64,000 nt of DNA from Rubripirellula tenax (GCF_007860125.1 NZ_SJPW01000006.1:429844-493843); one strand, 5' to 3'. Counted from the first letter of the stretch, positions 8,592-18,392 are shown. Notes: generated by a model from the sequence alone, not told the origin. Translations and numbers: made by a program.

Positions 8592-9731
8592 TCAAGAATG
8601 CATGTTTGCCGCTCGGTGCGTGTTTTCTTGGACATCGAGTAGCAATTTGATGACTTCGGATGCCGCCATCAGCGTCGTACCGACCACCGCGCCGCTGAGG
8701 ATTACCGATATAGCCGTCATCCCGGCAACGAGCAAAGCTTGGCCTCCATTGGGGATGGCCAATCCCAAAACCGCGAGCGCGATGATCACGGACCCAGCCA
8801 TCCACAAGTACGCACAGATACGATAAAGCTTGCGGATCAAATCCAACATCGGATAGGTCCGCGATTCTGCAGTGACTTCACCGCTTCGCGACGGACGGTG
8901 ACGTTCGGCTGCCATTTGCGACGTCACCTTGCTCGAATGCTTCGCCGCGTCGAGTTCGAAAGCCGGCGAATCGCTGACGGGCGCGTCTTCGTTTGCAGAT
9001 GGCGAGACATCGATGGGCGCTTCGTCTGCCAACTCGACGGGTGTCTCGACCCGTTTCTTTACCGCTGGCGAATCGAGAACCAGGTCGTCGGATTCGGAGA
9101 CAGACTTGGATTTCTTCGCGGGCTGAAACTGTATCGGTCCCAGTTCGTCGGCGTCGAAGCGTCTCGGTTCTCGCGACCTTGTCGACCTGGAATCCTTGCG
9201 TTGTTTGCGCCCAGTGTCCATGCTTGGTTCGGCAGGCTGCCTCGAACTGGGACGCTGCGAACTGGGACGCTGCGAACTAGGACCCTGCGAACTAGGACGG
9301 TGCGAAGTAGGACGCGATTCTGGTTCCGTATCGAGATTCACAACCGCCTTGCCAGGAGACAAAGAAATTTTTGGCAACACCGGAGCGGCGGTCACTTTGT
9401 TCGCGTCGGCGTCTGCGGGCGATCTTGGTGTCGATGATGACCGTCTTGACTCTCGGTCAATCGTTTCAAATGAAGGCGCGGTTGGCCCAAACGGTGAACC
9501 ACCACCGGACTTCAAAAAGGAAAAAGGATCCTTGAATTCGCCCTCGGCCGACTTGCGAATCGGAGCGTTTTTCGGTTTCGGTTCGGACGAATCCGTCGAA
9601 TCGTTCGCGGGCATGGGAATGCGAATCACGGCGCCGCAATCGGGGCAGCGGACTTTCTTGCCCGCGGACGACGCCTTCACTCGGATCGCTTTCCCGCAAT
9701 CGCATGCTGTGCTGATGACGCCATCTACCAT
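8592..9731 (-). CDS. Zinc-ribbon, low-complexity membrane protein (hypothetical)
   Basis: 379 residues from an ATG at 9731. The N-terminus carries a CxC...CPDCG zinc-ribbon-like motif (ACDCGKAIRV and VRCPDCGAVIRI), common at the start of planctomycete proteins of unknown role. A long disordered middle follows, rich in Ser, Pro, Arg and Asp, with repeated PSSQR/PSSQG units encoded by a 15-bp tandem repeat at about 9241-9315. The C-terminus has two transmembrane helices (about residues 310-332 and 335-360) and a short tail. The ribbon is presumably cytoplasmic and tethered. No function can be assigned. Confidence 0.7.
   Translation of the reverse strand: MVDGVISTACDCGKAIRVKASSAGKKVRCPDCGAVIRIPMPANDSTDSSEPKPKNAPIRKSAEGEFKDPFSFLKSGGGSPFGPTAPSFETIDRESRRSSSTPRSPADADANKVTAAPVLPKISLSPGKAVVNLDTEPESRPTSHRPSSQGPSSQRPSSQRPSSRQPAEPSMDTGRKQRKDSRSTRSREPRRFDADELGPIQFQPAKKSKSVSESDDLVLDSPAVKKRVETPVELADEAPIDVSPSANEDAPVSDSPAFELDAAKHSSKVTSQMAAERHRPSRSGEVTAESRTYPMLDLIRKLYRICAYLWMAGSVIIALAVLGLAIPNGGQALLVAGMTAISVILSGAVVGTTLMAASEVIKLLLDVQENTHRAANMHS
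9241..9315. repeat. 15-bp tandem repeat within the zinc-ribbon gene
   Basis: About five imperfect copies of a CTGCGAACTGGGACG-like unit. Because 15 is a multiple of three, the repeat adds five-residue SSQRP-type units to the protein and can vary in copy number without a frameshift. Confidence 0.75.
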
Positions 9732-9847
9732 GTATTGTTAAACCTGTCCGCGTCTCACGATGCCGAAAACTGATCCCCCTCATCCCTCTCGCCGCCCCTG
9801 GACATCATGACTGTCAGGCCAGCGCGTATCAAGAAAACAACTGCGAC

Positions 9848-12800
9848 CTAGAACAATTCGCCGACTGGAGGCGGGTTTTTTCCCGATTTTTCCGCCCGTT
9901 TCTTCTTTGCGGGCTTGGCCGGAACAGGTTTCGACTTGGAAACGGTCGATTTCGCCTGATCCGGACTGGCCGTGGCAACCGACTCGTATGAGTCGTCAAG
10001 CGACTGGACGAACAGTGCGTCCGCCGCGACGGATTGACGAGCAACGTCGATCAAATGTTGGTGGTGGGTGAACATGATCACCTGAGTCTTTTTCGACAGC
10101 GCGGCCAAGACACGCAGGGCCGCGGCCGACCTGGCGTCATCAAACTTGACCAGAATATCGTCGACCACAAATGGAACGGGCGGGTTGCGCTCGAGATACA
10201 GTTCCAGCGATGCAATCCGAAGCGACAAAAACAACTGGTCGCACGTGCCTTCACTCATCCCGTCAACGGTGACCAGCGATTCGGAAGCAACATCATTGGA
10301 ATCGACCGCGGCACCACGAACGCCGACCAGCACCGGTTCGCCGGCGTCGGAATAATCGGATCGCAAACCGCGGAACGCGCCGAGGGTCAACTCCGCAAAA
10401 AGTTCGCTGGCCCGTTGCAACACCGGCCCCTGATTTTGCTCGCGATACCGTTTTACCGCTCGCTTCAAAATCACCGACGCCAACTTCATGCGACAGTACT
10501 CCTCGGCATGATCGCGAACCTGAGTCAGCGCGACCTCGGCGTCTTCGTTCGCCTTGGTTGCTTCGGCGCTTCCGTCGATGCGATCCAGGTCCGTTTGTTG
10601 ACCACCGATCGATTCGGAATACGCTTCACGCCGACTCTTCGCGTCGTCGATTTCATCGACAAGCTGCGCCATCCGCGGTGACAGGCTGTCGGGATCCTCT
10701 GCTTCGGCTTCGGTAATGAACGAATCCAAGTCCGTTCCTTGAGTCCACTGGCGAATCTGTTTTTCAAAGGTGGCGATGTCTTGTTCGATCGCGATTCGTC
10801 GCAGCGCACCTCGTTCGACGTCCAACAAGTCGTCTACCGAATTGCACCGTGCTTCGGCGCACAGGTCCTCCAAGATCGCCGTTTCTGCAGAGATCGATTG
10901 CCGGGCCAATGAAAATTGCTTTTCGATTCCATCCCGCTGAACCATCAAACTGTCGCGTGTCGCCTTTTGTTCGCGTGCCCGGACCAATCGATCGTGCAAG
11001 TCCGTGACCGTTTGATGTACTGAAATATCACCCAACTCAAGACCGAGTCGCTCGATCAAACTGGCAACCGATTCATCGTACGCTTCGATCTGATCATGCT
11101 GGTTGGTCCATCGACGCGTTAACTCGGCGGCTTGATCAATGTCAACGACAACTTGATCGATCGCCTGCAACATGGCCATCGCCTGCGTCGCCGTCAAATC
11201 CGCATTGCCGTCCAGCACTTGCACTGCGTCTCGCCACTGTGATTGCCAGAGCGTCTTGCGTGCCTCAGCCTCGTCGAGCCTCTTTTTGGCCAGCGAGTGT
11301 TCGTGCTTCACTTGTCCGACACGCTCGGTCCACTGGCCGCGGCGGCTTTCGACCGCTTCAAACGCTTTGCACCGGTCGCAGGCCATGTCCAGTAACGAAG
11401 CGAGCGAAGCGGCCGAGTCGACCGCGATTCCTCGCTGGGAAAGTTGGTTGGCCAACTCGGTTCGATGTTGTTGAATCGATTCGCGATCGTGATCGCATGT
11501 CAGCGACTGTTCCCGAATTTGAACTGCAAGTTCGCATAGTTTTCGATATTGATCGAGCCACTGTCGCATCTCGACCGGCGATATCGGATCGATGTTCGCC
11601 AATAACCACAATTCTCGCCAGTCGGACACCGTGTTTTGACGATCCGCCTCTGCGGATGCCAGACGCGTTCTTCGCTGTTCGAGCGATTGTTTCCACCGAC
11701 TGCTGTCCGCTATCCAACGCGTTTTTTCGGCGACACGTTCACCCTCGCGGCGTAAACGGTCGCTCAGCTCGTCCGACTTCCGCACCAACGCTTCGTACTG
11801 TGCGATCACTCGTTCCTCGGGCCTTGATCCTTTATCGCCCGCAGCGTCAAACGCAGCCGAAAGGACCGCCCAAGATGCATCACGTTCGGATCGCACCTGG
11901 TCCAACTCGCCTTCGGTTGGGACGTCCTGGTTGAGCTGAAGTTTCGACAGTTGCGATTGGGCGTCGGCAATCTTGTCTTCTAAGTCTTCCGATTCCGCTC
12001 GCAACTGGGTGATACTTTGATCGGCGACTCGGATTTCCGATTCGAAACGGGCGACCGAATCGATGGAGGGAACGGGCAGACTTTCCAGTTCCTCGATCGA
12101 TCCTTGCCATAGCGGCAAACGATTGATCTCTCGAATGCCTCGATCCGCAAGTTCGCTGAGTTTCGATTCTTTCGTGAGCAACTGCGATTCGCAATCTCCC
12201 ATTTTCAATGCCGCGTCGATCGCCAGCCGCAGCGATCGAACGTCAACTGCAGGGGGCAACTCGGACAATTCGGACTGAATCGTTTCGAGCGTTCGCTGCT
12301 TCTCGCTCAATTCCTGTTCGGCATCCAACACCGACTGCATCAGCGCCAATCGTTGCTCTGCCAATTCGTGGATTTGCACGCGATTCGCTGTGCCAATTCG
12401 CACGTCATCGGCATCGTCCGATTTCGGGTCGCGTCCCAATTCTCGAAGCGCCCGCTCGGTCCGAGCCTCTAAGGACTTGCGCTCGGATTTTAATTCGGGA
12501 CAAGTGCGGACCCAATCGAGATACCGTTCATGGTTCTTGTAGAGGTTGCCGATTGCCGACGCGTGATCCAACAACGACTGTGGCACGTCCAGTGTTTTGA
12601 TCCGAGCGTCAACCGACACCAATTCTTGTTGTGCAAGTGCCAAAGTCGATTCGGCCGCAGCGAGCGCCGAAGTCGAGGCGATACGGACATTGGCAAAGTC
12701 CTTTCGCAATCGCGGCGCATCGGCGACTTCCGTCAGCGCATTGCGAGAATCCTTCAGGCTGCTGATTGTCGGCAAAGCGTGGGAGATCCGATTGAGCCTT

Positions 12801-13513
12801 TCTCGCTGCGACTCCAATCGCACAATCGATTCGTCGAGTTCACGCCGCTTGGCGATGGTGGATTCAAGCGAATCGTTCAGGGACTGCCATTGCTTGCTGG
12901 GCGTGCTTTTCTCGCTGACGACCTTTTGCGCTTCGTTATACGCGATCAGTGCAGCGTTGATGGCGGGACGCGTGCCGCTGGATTTTAACAGTCGTTCGCA
13001 TTCGCCATCGACCCACTTGCCGACCGCACCGACGCTTGCGGCGCCCGCACCCGCTGCGAACAGCGAACCACCGACGTCACCACCTCCGGCAACGATTGCG
13101 TGCCCACCGCTGACCAATTGTTGCAAATCGATTCCGAATTGCGTTTCGAACTGGTCCTGGGTAATGCGATGAAGGAAATCACTCAATCGATCCGGTTCAA
13201 TAATCGCCTTGTCATTGGCGTCTCGCAACGACTTCGCACCGCCTTTTCGCCTTATGCAGTGCAGTCGTTCACCGTTGTCGGCTTCGATCACGCCGCCGAT
13301 TCGAAGTTCGTTGTGCGTGTGGACGAAATCGTCACGGCACGATCTTTCGCCGCGGATCCCAAACAGCCATTGCTTCAGCGCACGAAGCGACGAACTCTTG
13401 CCACCTTCGTTGGGGCCGTAGATCAAATGAAAACCGTACTCGCCCTGTTCGAAGGTGAGCGCGCGATTGGTGAACGGTCCAATGCGAATCAAATCCAGAC
13501 GGCGAATTCTCAA
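9848..13513 (-). CDS. YhaN-like/SMC-type AAA ATPase (partner of the YhaO-like nuclease)
   Basis: 1221 residues. The N-terminal half-ATPase has a YhaN-type start (MRIRRLDLIRIGPF) and Walker A GPNEGGKSS near residue 35. Long coiled coils fill about 200-1000. The C-terminal half has an ABC-like signature region (GTCDQLFLSLRIASLELYL) and Walker B PFVVDDILVKFDD. The basic, proline-rich tail (about 40 residues) is probably flexible. SbcC/Rad50-type proteins of this architecture work with an Mre11/SbcD-type nuclease on DNA ends, and such a gene lies directly upstream. The start codon is TTG at 13513; it overlaps the nuclease stop as TTGA, indicating translational coupling. Start choice and pairing are seen directly; DNA repair function is inferred from family. 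Confidence 0.85.
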   Translation of the reverse strand: MRIRRLDLIRIGPFTNRALTFEQGEYGFHLIYGPNEGGKSSSLRALKQWLFGIRGERSCRDDFVHTHNELRIGGVIEADNGERLHCIRRKGGAKSLRDANDKAIIEPDRLSDFLHRITQDQFETQFGIDLQQLVSGGHAIVAGGGDVGGSLFAAGAGAASVGAVGKWVDGECERLLKSSGTRPAINAALIAYNEAQKVVSEKSTPSKQWQSLNDSLESTIAKRRELDESIVRLESQRERLNRISHALPTISSLKDSRNALTEVADAPRLRKDFANVRIASTSALAAAESTLALAQQELVSVDARIKTLDVPQSLLDHASAIGNLYKNHERYLDWVRTCPELKSERKSLEARTERALRELGRDPKSDDADDVRIGTANRVQIHELAEQRLALMQSVLDAEQELSEKQRTLETIQSELSELPPAVDVRSLRLAIDAALKMGDCESQLLTKESKLSELADRGIREINRLPLWQGSIEELESLPVPSIDSVARFESEIRVADQSITQLRAESEDLEDKIADAQSQLSKLQLNQDVPTEGELDQVRSERDASWAVLSAAFDAAGDKGSRPEERVIAQYEALVRKSDELSDRLRREGERVAEKTRWIADSSRWKQSLEQRRTRLASAEADRQNTVSDWRELWLLANIDPISPVEMRQWLDQYRKLCELAVQIREQSLTCDHDRESIQQHRTELANQLSQRGIAVDSAASLASLLDMACDRCKAFEAVESRRGQWTERVGQVKHEHSLAKKRLDEAEARKTLWQSQWRDAVQVLDGNADLTATQAMAMLQAIDQVVVDIDQAAELTRRWTNQHDQIEAYDESVASLIERLGLELGDISVHQTVTDLHDRLVRAREQKATRDSLMVQRDGIEKQFSLARQSISAETAILEDLCAEARCNSVDDLLDVERGALRRIAIEQDIATFEKQIRQWTQGTDLDSFITEAEAEDPDSLSPRMAQLVDEIDDAKSRREAYSESIGGQQTDLDRIDGSAEATKANEDAEVALTQVRDHAEEYCRMKLASVILKRAVKRYREQNQGPVLQRASELFAELTLGAFRGLRSDYSDAGEPVLVGVRGAAVDSNDVASESLVTVDGMSEGTCDQLFLSLRIASLELYLERNPPVPFVVDDILVKFDDARSAAALRVLAALSKKTQVIMFTHHQHLIDVARQSVAADALFVQSLDDSYESVATASPDQAKSTVSKSKPVPAKPAKKKRAEKSGKNPPPVGELF

Positions 13514-14796
13514 GACGCCACCTCTTCGCTGGTCAGCCGATGCAACAACATCGGTTGGATCTCTGACACGATGGAACGCAGCTTCTGTAGATCGTCTTTC
13601 GTTGCAATGGCGTCGGTGCCGTTCAACAACTCGCCGGGCAACTTGCCACGCAGGTCATCGAGTTCGCGATCCAGTTCGCGGGCGAGCTCATCATCGACGG
13701 CCAACTCGTCAAACAACCGCAATACTTCCGCGATTGGTCCGCTGGCAACATCCTCGGCCGTCAGTTGCTTCAATGGCCGTGTTTCGAATTTGACTTTCTC
13801 GATCCAGACATCCGCGCCACCAAGGGTGATGGCGTCGGCCCGCATTTGTCGCGACCATTTGTCGGGCTCGGACAACCACGTGTCGTGCGCCGTGGACGTG
13901 CCCGAGACGATCACACGAATCGCCATCGGCAAACCGTCACCGCGGGTGACGGTTTCCCGCATGGATGCCGCGAATCGCGACAATAGATCGTCGGCGTCGT
14001 CGACGCCGTCCACGTTGATGTCACAAATGTCCCATCGAAAGACGTCCAACGGCACGAACTGCATCGAAATGTTTTGCGCATCGTCCACGGTCACGACTTC
14101 GCATCCCTTCGGTCCGGATTCGCGAATATGGCGGCCTTGGATGTTGCCGGGAAACACGATCGGCGTTTCACCAGGCTTGTGATGGTGTTTCCGAGTATGA
14201 ATGTGACCGAGCGCCCAGTAGTCATATCCGCGGCTGATCAGGTCGGTGGGCTTGCATGGTGCATAGCGATGGTGGACTCCGCCAGACGTGCCATCCAAGG
14301 ATGTGTGCAACATCCCGATATTGAACATCCCCGGTTGCGCGGGCGGGTATTGTCGCACCAAGTTTTCGGCTTCGGCTTGCTGGGCGAATCCGCGACCGTG
14401 GATTGCTACGTCAAGATCGTCCAACAGAATCGTTTCCGCTTCGCTGGATGACAACATCACAGGTTTGCCGCTGGGATTGTTGGGCAAACGGAATACATTG
14501 GTCATTTTGCTTTGTGCATCGTGGTTACCGCTGATCGCGTAAACTTCGATGCCCGATTTTTGCAATCGGTCGAGCCACTTTAAAAAGTACAAACCCGTGT
14601 CGGCGGTGTCCCATGTTCCGTCATAGATGTCGCCGGCGATCAAAACGAAGTCAACTCGTTCGCGTTCGGCAAGATCGGCCAAGCTGACCAATGCTTCTCG
14701 TACCGCGCCGCGGATCCGGTCAACCGGCCCGTCGCTGGCCAGTCCTCGCAGCGGACTGTCGAGGTGAATGTCCGCAGTGTGAATGAACTTAAAGAT
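13510..14796 (-). CDS. YhaO/SbcD-like metallophosphoesterase, DNA exonuclease; apparent ATC start
   Basis: A calcineurin-like nuclease of about 428 residues. Metal-binding motifs are in order: HTADIHLDSPL (residues 6-16), AGDIYDG near 50, SGNHDAQ near 90 and GHIHTR near 200. The conventional ATG at 14691 would remove the first essential motif. Reading upstream, homology continues to IFKFIHTADIHL and a TAG stop lies three codons before it, leaving ATC at 14796 as the start, at the place where relatives have the initiator Met. AGGA lies 7 bases upstream. It is coupled to the SMC-like ATPase by a TTGA overlap. The alternative is a sequencing error of ATG. Confidence 0.82.
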   Translation of the reverse strand: MFKFIHTADIHLDSPLRGLASDGPVDRIRGAVREALVSLADLAERERVDFVLIAGDIYDGTWDTADTGLYFLKWLDRLQKSGIEVYAISGNHDAQSKMTNVFRLPNNPSGKPVMLSSSEAETILLDDLDVAIHGRGFAQQAEAENLVRQYPPAQPGMFNIGMLHTSLDGTSGGVHHRYAPCKPTDLISRGYDYWALGHIHTRKHHHKPGETPIVFPGNIQGRHIRESGPKGCEVVTVDDAQNISMQFVPLDVFRWDICDINVDGVDDADDLLSRFAASMRETVTRGDGLPMAIRVIVSGTSTAHDTWLSEPDKWSRQMRADAITLGGADVWIEKVKFETRPLKQLTAEDVASGPIAEVLRLFDELAVDDELARELDRELDDLRGKLPGELLNGTDAIATKDDLQKLRSIVSEIQPMLLHRLTSEEVAS

Positions 14797-14859
14797 GGCT
14801 CCGTCCTATGGTTCTTGGTTTCGTGGCGCGACGCGTGGCGACGTCCCCCAAGTCTATTT

Positions 14860-16539
14860 TCAGAACCCCGACAAGAACAGCCGTGGAGCCACTTGGCCAT
14901 CGATTGGACGGCTGAATCGGTGATGAACGCCGGTCTTCATCGAAGTGATCGTGACTCCGATCACAAAACATGCCAACCCCGAGTGGATCGGCAGATTCGC
15001 GCCGCGTAGCGATCCGCTGCGGTACGTAGAAACGCCAACCAAACCCGCCAGACACAAAGCCTGAATTCCCGCGACATACCACCACGCCGTTCGCCGAACG
15101 ACGATCGAATACACCAGCGTCGCGATGATTGCGGCCGCCAATACCGCCATCGCCAACCAGCCTCGTCCGCTGGCACCGTCCGGCGAAAAATGCCATACGG
15201 CTACTCCGCCGGCCGCGATGACGTTCCCCATACCTGCGAACAAACGAAGCACCTCGGCCAGCTCGGTCGCAAAGAGTGCACCGATCGCCATCATCGCCAC
15301 CAACGCAAACCCGCCGGCAATCACCAACCCGAGTTCGCGTTGGCCGTAAGATCGAAACGCCATTGCGATCGTTACGGTCGCGATGGCAATGAATGCTGTC
15401 CAGACTTGGTCCGATCGCCATGCGCGAAGACACACGACCAACACGATCAACGTCGCCGACAACGCAAACATCCAAGGACGCACACCGACCTGGTAAGCCG
15501 CAGCGGGAACTGTGCCGAAAACGCTCAGTCCCATCAAAGAAACCACAACGGCGCGGTTCGCCATCGGCACACTTCGCAACCAAGCGTAGGCGTAGAACGC
15601 GCCCACGGCCAACATGCAAAAGGTGCTCGTCGAACCGAAGGTTTCGCGTAGGTCGCCCAGGAACGGCAGGTGGCTGGTTCGCCCTGGCGACCAACTTCCC
15701 AGCAACATCAACGGGGCCAAAAACATCGCAAGGGTCGCGCATGTCGGTGAAGCCTTGGTAGCGTCGACTTCAATCATCAACATCAGGACCGCGAATGCGA
15801 TTGGCAACACTAGCAACGGTTCGAATTGGACCGGAGCACCGATGAACCCGAATGACATCCAAATCGCGTGCGTTCGTATGGCGGCTAAAACGATCAAGAT
15901 CAAAAACAGTGACAAAGGGTACAGCGGCCAAGACCATGGCGAACCGTTCTGGCGGACGAGATCGGCGCCGCGCCGCATCGCCGGCACCATGACCAACAAC
16001 GCGGCCGCGATTGCGATCGAAAACAACATCGCGCCCCAATTGGTTAACGTTGCCGATCGTTCGGCAACGGCCTTTCCGAGTACCAGTGGCGAAACGAAGA
16101 AGACGAGCATCAACGCATAGAACGACAAGCGGTAGGACGACGGCAGACTCAACCGACAAGCCTTCAACAACGTTTCCGTGACGGCGACGGTCACCAACGC
16201 ACCGGCCAGCATGATTGCGGCGGCGCTGTTCCAATCGACGACGCACAACTCGTCAAGCCCGATCGAGAAGGCGACCAATGTGATCGCAACGACCAGAAAG
16301 ATGGATCTCGCGTCGTCCCAAACCTTACAAAGTCGAACGACGCCGACGCACGTTATCGCCATCAGCAATGCGTAGGCGATGGTCCCGCCCGACAGCATGA
16401 TCGATCGAGAAACCAGGTCGCGATTGGCGACCGCCGCGATCTGCAGGCCGTAGATGATCAGAAAACAACTGATCAAATAGAACGGGTTCTGCGTGTAAAG
16501 AAAACGCCCTAGCGAACGTAGTTGCAAACCGTTATCCAT
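14860..16539 (-). CDS. Polytopic membrane protein, unknown function
   Basis: 559 residues starting at the ATG at 16539, chosen because AAGGAG lies 6 bases upstream; the frame stays open to 16683. The protein is almost wholly hydrophobic, with roughly 15-17 predicted transmembrane segments from residue 20 to the end and short loops, some holding conserved-looking WSWPL and HLPFLGDL sequences. No transporter or glycosyltransferase motif is recognised. A TATAAT on this strand at 16633-16638 and an inverted repeat at 16641-16658 suggest its own regulated promoter. The gene ends 63 bp before the nuclease gene and could be co-transcribed with it. Confidence 0.7.
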   Translation of the reverse strand: MDNGLQLRSLGRFLYTQNPFYLISCFLIIYGLQIAAVANRDLVSRSIMLSGGTIAYALLMAITCVGVVRLCKVWDDARSIFLVVAITLVAFSIGLDELCVVDWNSAAAIMLAGALVTVAVTETLLKACRLSLPSSYRLSFYALMLVFFVSPLVLGKAVAERSATLTNWGAMLFSIAIAAALLVMVPAMRRGADLVRQNGSPWSWPLYPLSLFLILIVLAAIRTHAIWMSFGFIGAPVQFEPLLVLPIAFAVLMLMIEVDATKASPTCATLAMFLAPLMLLGSWSPGRTSHLPFLGDLRETFGSTSTFCMLAVGAFYAYAWLRSVPMANRAVVVSLMGLSVFGTVPAAAYQVGVRPWMFALSATLIVLVVCLRAWRSDQVWTAFIAIATVTIAMAFRSYGQRELGLVIAGGFALVAMMAIGALFATELAEVLRLFAGMGNVIAAGGVAVWHFSPDGASGRGWLAMAVLAAAIIATLVYSIVVRRTAWWYVAGIQALCLAGLVGVSTYRSGSLRGANLPIHSGLACFVIGVTITSMKTGVHHRFSRPIDGQVAPRLFLSGF

Positions 16540-16632
16540 GACCGACTCCTTCACCAGAAAAGACCCCGTTGGCGGAATTGCCGACCGGGCAAGGCAGTGT
16601 TCGGTTTGATAGATCAGATGACTGTTGAGCCC

Positions 16633-16658
16633 ATTATACGCAAACGGCCAACCGTTTG
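16633..16658 (-). promoter_or_regulatory. Putative promoter with operator-like dyad for the polytopic membrane gene
   Basis: On the minus strand a perfect TATAAT (plus-strand 16633-16638) lies just downstream of the dyad CAAACGG-CCAA-CCGTTTG (16641-16658), which would cover the -10/-35 spacer. No good -35 is visible. The mRNA leader would be about 85 nt. Confidence 0.4.
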
Positions 16659-16748
16659 TGCGAAAGAATCTTGCGGGTAACAATGGTGGACCCGAGACCC
16701 CGTTCGCGCGATATCAACTGCAAAGCAGTTCAGCAAATAGAGGGTGCA

Positions 16749-16770
16749 CCCTGCGAACGGAGTCGCAGGG
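16749..16770 (-). terminator. Hairpin after lpdA
   Basis: CCCTGCGA and TCGCAGGG form a perfect 8-bp stem with a 6-base loop, about 20 bp past the lpdA stop. The T run is poor, so termination is likely but not certain. Confidence 0.5.
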
Positions 16771-16791
16771 GCCACGAAGGGTGTCCCGCAG

Positions 16792-18192
16792 TTACACCGT
16801 ATGAATCGCCCGCTTGTCCACATCCAGTGCCGCTTCGTGAACAGCTTCGGCAAGCGTCGGGTGCGCGTGGCATGTTCGCGCGATGTCTTCGCTTGACGCA
16901 CCGAACTCCATTGCCGAGGCAGCTTCCGCGATCAAATCGCCTGCACGATTGCCGATGATGTGGACACCTAGAACGCGATCCGTTTTCGCGTCCGCCAAAA
17001 TTTTGACACGGCCATCAAAGTCACCCAACGTTCTGGCACGTCCATTGGCACCGAACGGGCATACTCCCTTTTTGTACTCGATACCAGCTTCCTTCAACTG
17101 CTCTTCGGTTCTACCGACCATGGCGATTTCTGGATTGGTGTAAACGATCGCCGGGATCACATCGTAATTCATGTGACTCTTGATGCCCGCCATCCTTTCC
17201 ACACAAACGATTCCCTCTTCCATCGCCTTGTGCGCCAGCATCGCGCCACCGATACAGTCGCCGATCGCATACACGCTTTCAACGGAAGTCTCGAAGTTGC
17301 CGTTGACGGCGATAAACCCGCGCGCGTCGGTTTCCAGCCCGATCGACTCGAGGCCTAAGTTGTCCGTTGCCGGCGTGCGTCCCGTCGCCAGCAAGACACG
17401 ATCGCACTCGATCGGATCGCCGCCCTTGATTGCGACCACACACTTGTCGCCAACAACCTTGGCTGATTCGACAAACGTACTGGTTCGGAAATCGATGCCC
17501 TGCTTTTTGAACACGCGGTGCGCCAGGCTGGCCAGTTCGTTGTCCAAGCCCGGCAGGATTCGGTCGAGCGCTTCGAGCACAATCACTTCGCTGCCCAGTC
17601 GTTTCCAAACACTGCCCAGTTCCAAGCCGATGTAGCCGCCGCCGATGACGACCAAACGTTTGGGTACTTCGGGGAACGACAGGCCCGTCGTGCTGTTGCC
17701 GATTCGATCGCCGTCTTCTTCGACGGGTCGAAGACTTGCCGGGCGACTGCCCGAGCAAATCAGCACTTGGTCGGCCTGCAATTGGATCGATTCGCTTCCG
17801 TCCGACGGCGACACCTCAACGGTTCCGACATCGCGAAATTTACCGCGCCCTCGGTATGACGTGACGCCCTTTTTCTTGAACAGCATGTCGATGCCGCCCG
17901 TCAATGTGTCGACGATGTCGGCTTTTCGCTTCATCATCTTTGCAAGGTCCAGCTTCACATCGCTGACCGTGATGCCGTGGTCGGCCAACTTGTGCTGAGT
18001 CTCTTCGTACAAGTGGCTGGATTCCAACAACGCTTTGCTTGGGATACAGCCGACCCGAAGACACGTGCCGCCGAAGCGATCATTTTCGTCAATGCAGGCG
18101 ACGTCGATCCCCAACTGGGCCGCACGAATCGCCGCGACGTATCCGGCGGGACCGCCGCCGAGGACCACGAGCTCATGTCGGACCGATTTCAT
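16792..18192 (-). CDS. lpdA: Dihydrolipoyl dehydrogenase (E3)
   Basis: FAD-dependent disulfide oxidoreductase that reoxidises lipoamide in 2-oxoacid dehydrogenase complexes or the glycine cleavage system. It has 466 residues, the standard length. The FAD motif GGGPAGYVAAIRAAQ is at residues 11-25, the redox-active GGTCLRVGCIPSKAL near 45, the NAD-binding GGGYIGLELGSVW near 185, the second FAD site YAIGDCIGG near 315 and the catalytic HAHPTLAEAVHEA near 445. No E1 or E2 gene lies in this window, so which complex it serves cannot be told from context. The ribosome site is weak. Confidence 0.95.
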   Translation of the reverse strand: MKSVRHELVVLGGGPAGYVAAIRAAQLGIDVACIDENDRFGGTCLRVGCIPSKALLESSHLYEETQHKLADHGITVSDVKLDLAKMMKRKADIVDTLTGGIDMLFKKKGVTSYRGRGKFRDVGTVEVSPSDGSESIQLQADQVLICSGSRPASLRPVEEDGDRIGNSTTGLSFPEVPKRLVVIGGGYIGLELGSVWKRLGSEVIVLEALDRILPGLDNELASLAHRVFKKQGIDFRTSTFVESAKVVGDKCVVAIKGGDPIECDRVLLATGRTPATDNLGLESIGLETDARGFIAVNGNFETSVESVYAIGDCIGGAMLAHKAMEEGIVCVERMAGIKSHMNYDVIPAIVYTNPEIAMVGRTEEQLKEAGIEYKKGVCPFGANGRARTLGDFDGRVKILADAKTDRVLGVHIIGNRAGDLIAEAASAMEFGASSEDIARTCHAHPTLAEAVHEAALDVDKRAIHTV

Positions 18193-18392
18193 AACGCTAC
18201 CTTCGATGGTGTCACTAAAAAAGAGAATGCGTGTAGTTTGCCTTGTTCACCTAGTTGGCGAAAGGACCGGGTGGGGCCCGGTTTTTCCGGTTCGGATGGT
18301 GCCGCCTTGCCAAGGAACACGCAAGCTCGAAAATAGAGCGGTCTGGGTGTGCTTGCCGAGGCTCGTTTCTTCACTTTGTCACGGCGGTCCCT

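Noticed and set aside
13100-14182. 360-residue frame antisense to the ATPase-nuclease pair
   Set aside because: Spans the junction of two certain genes on the other strand and shows no domain.
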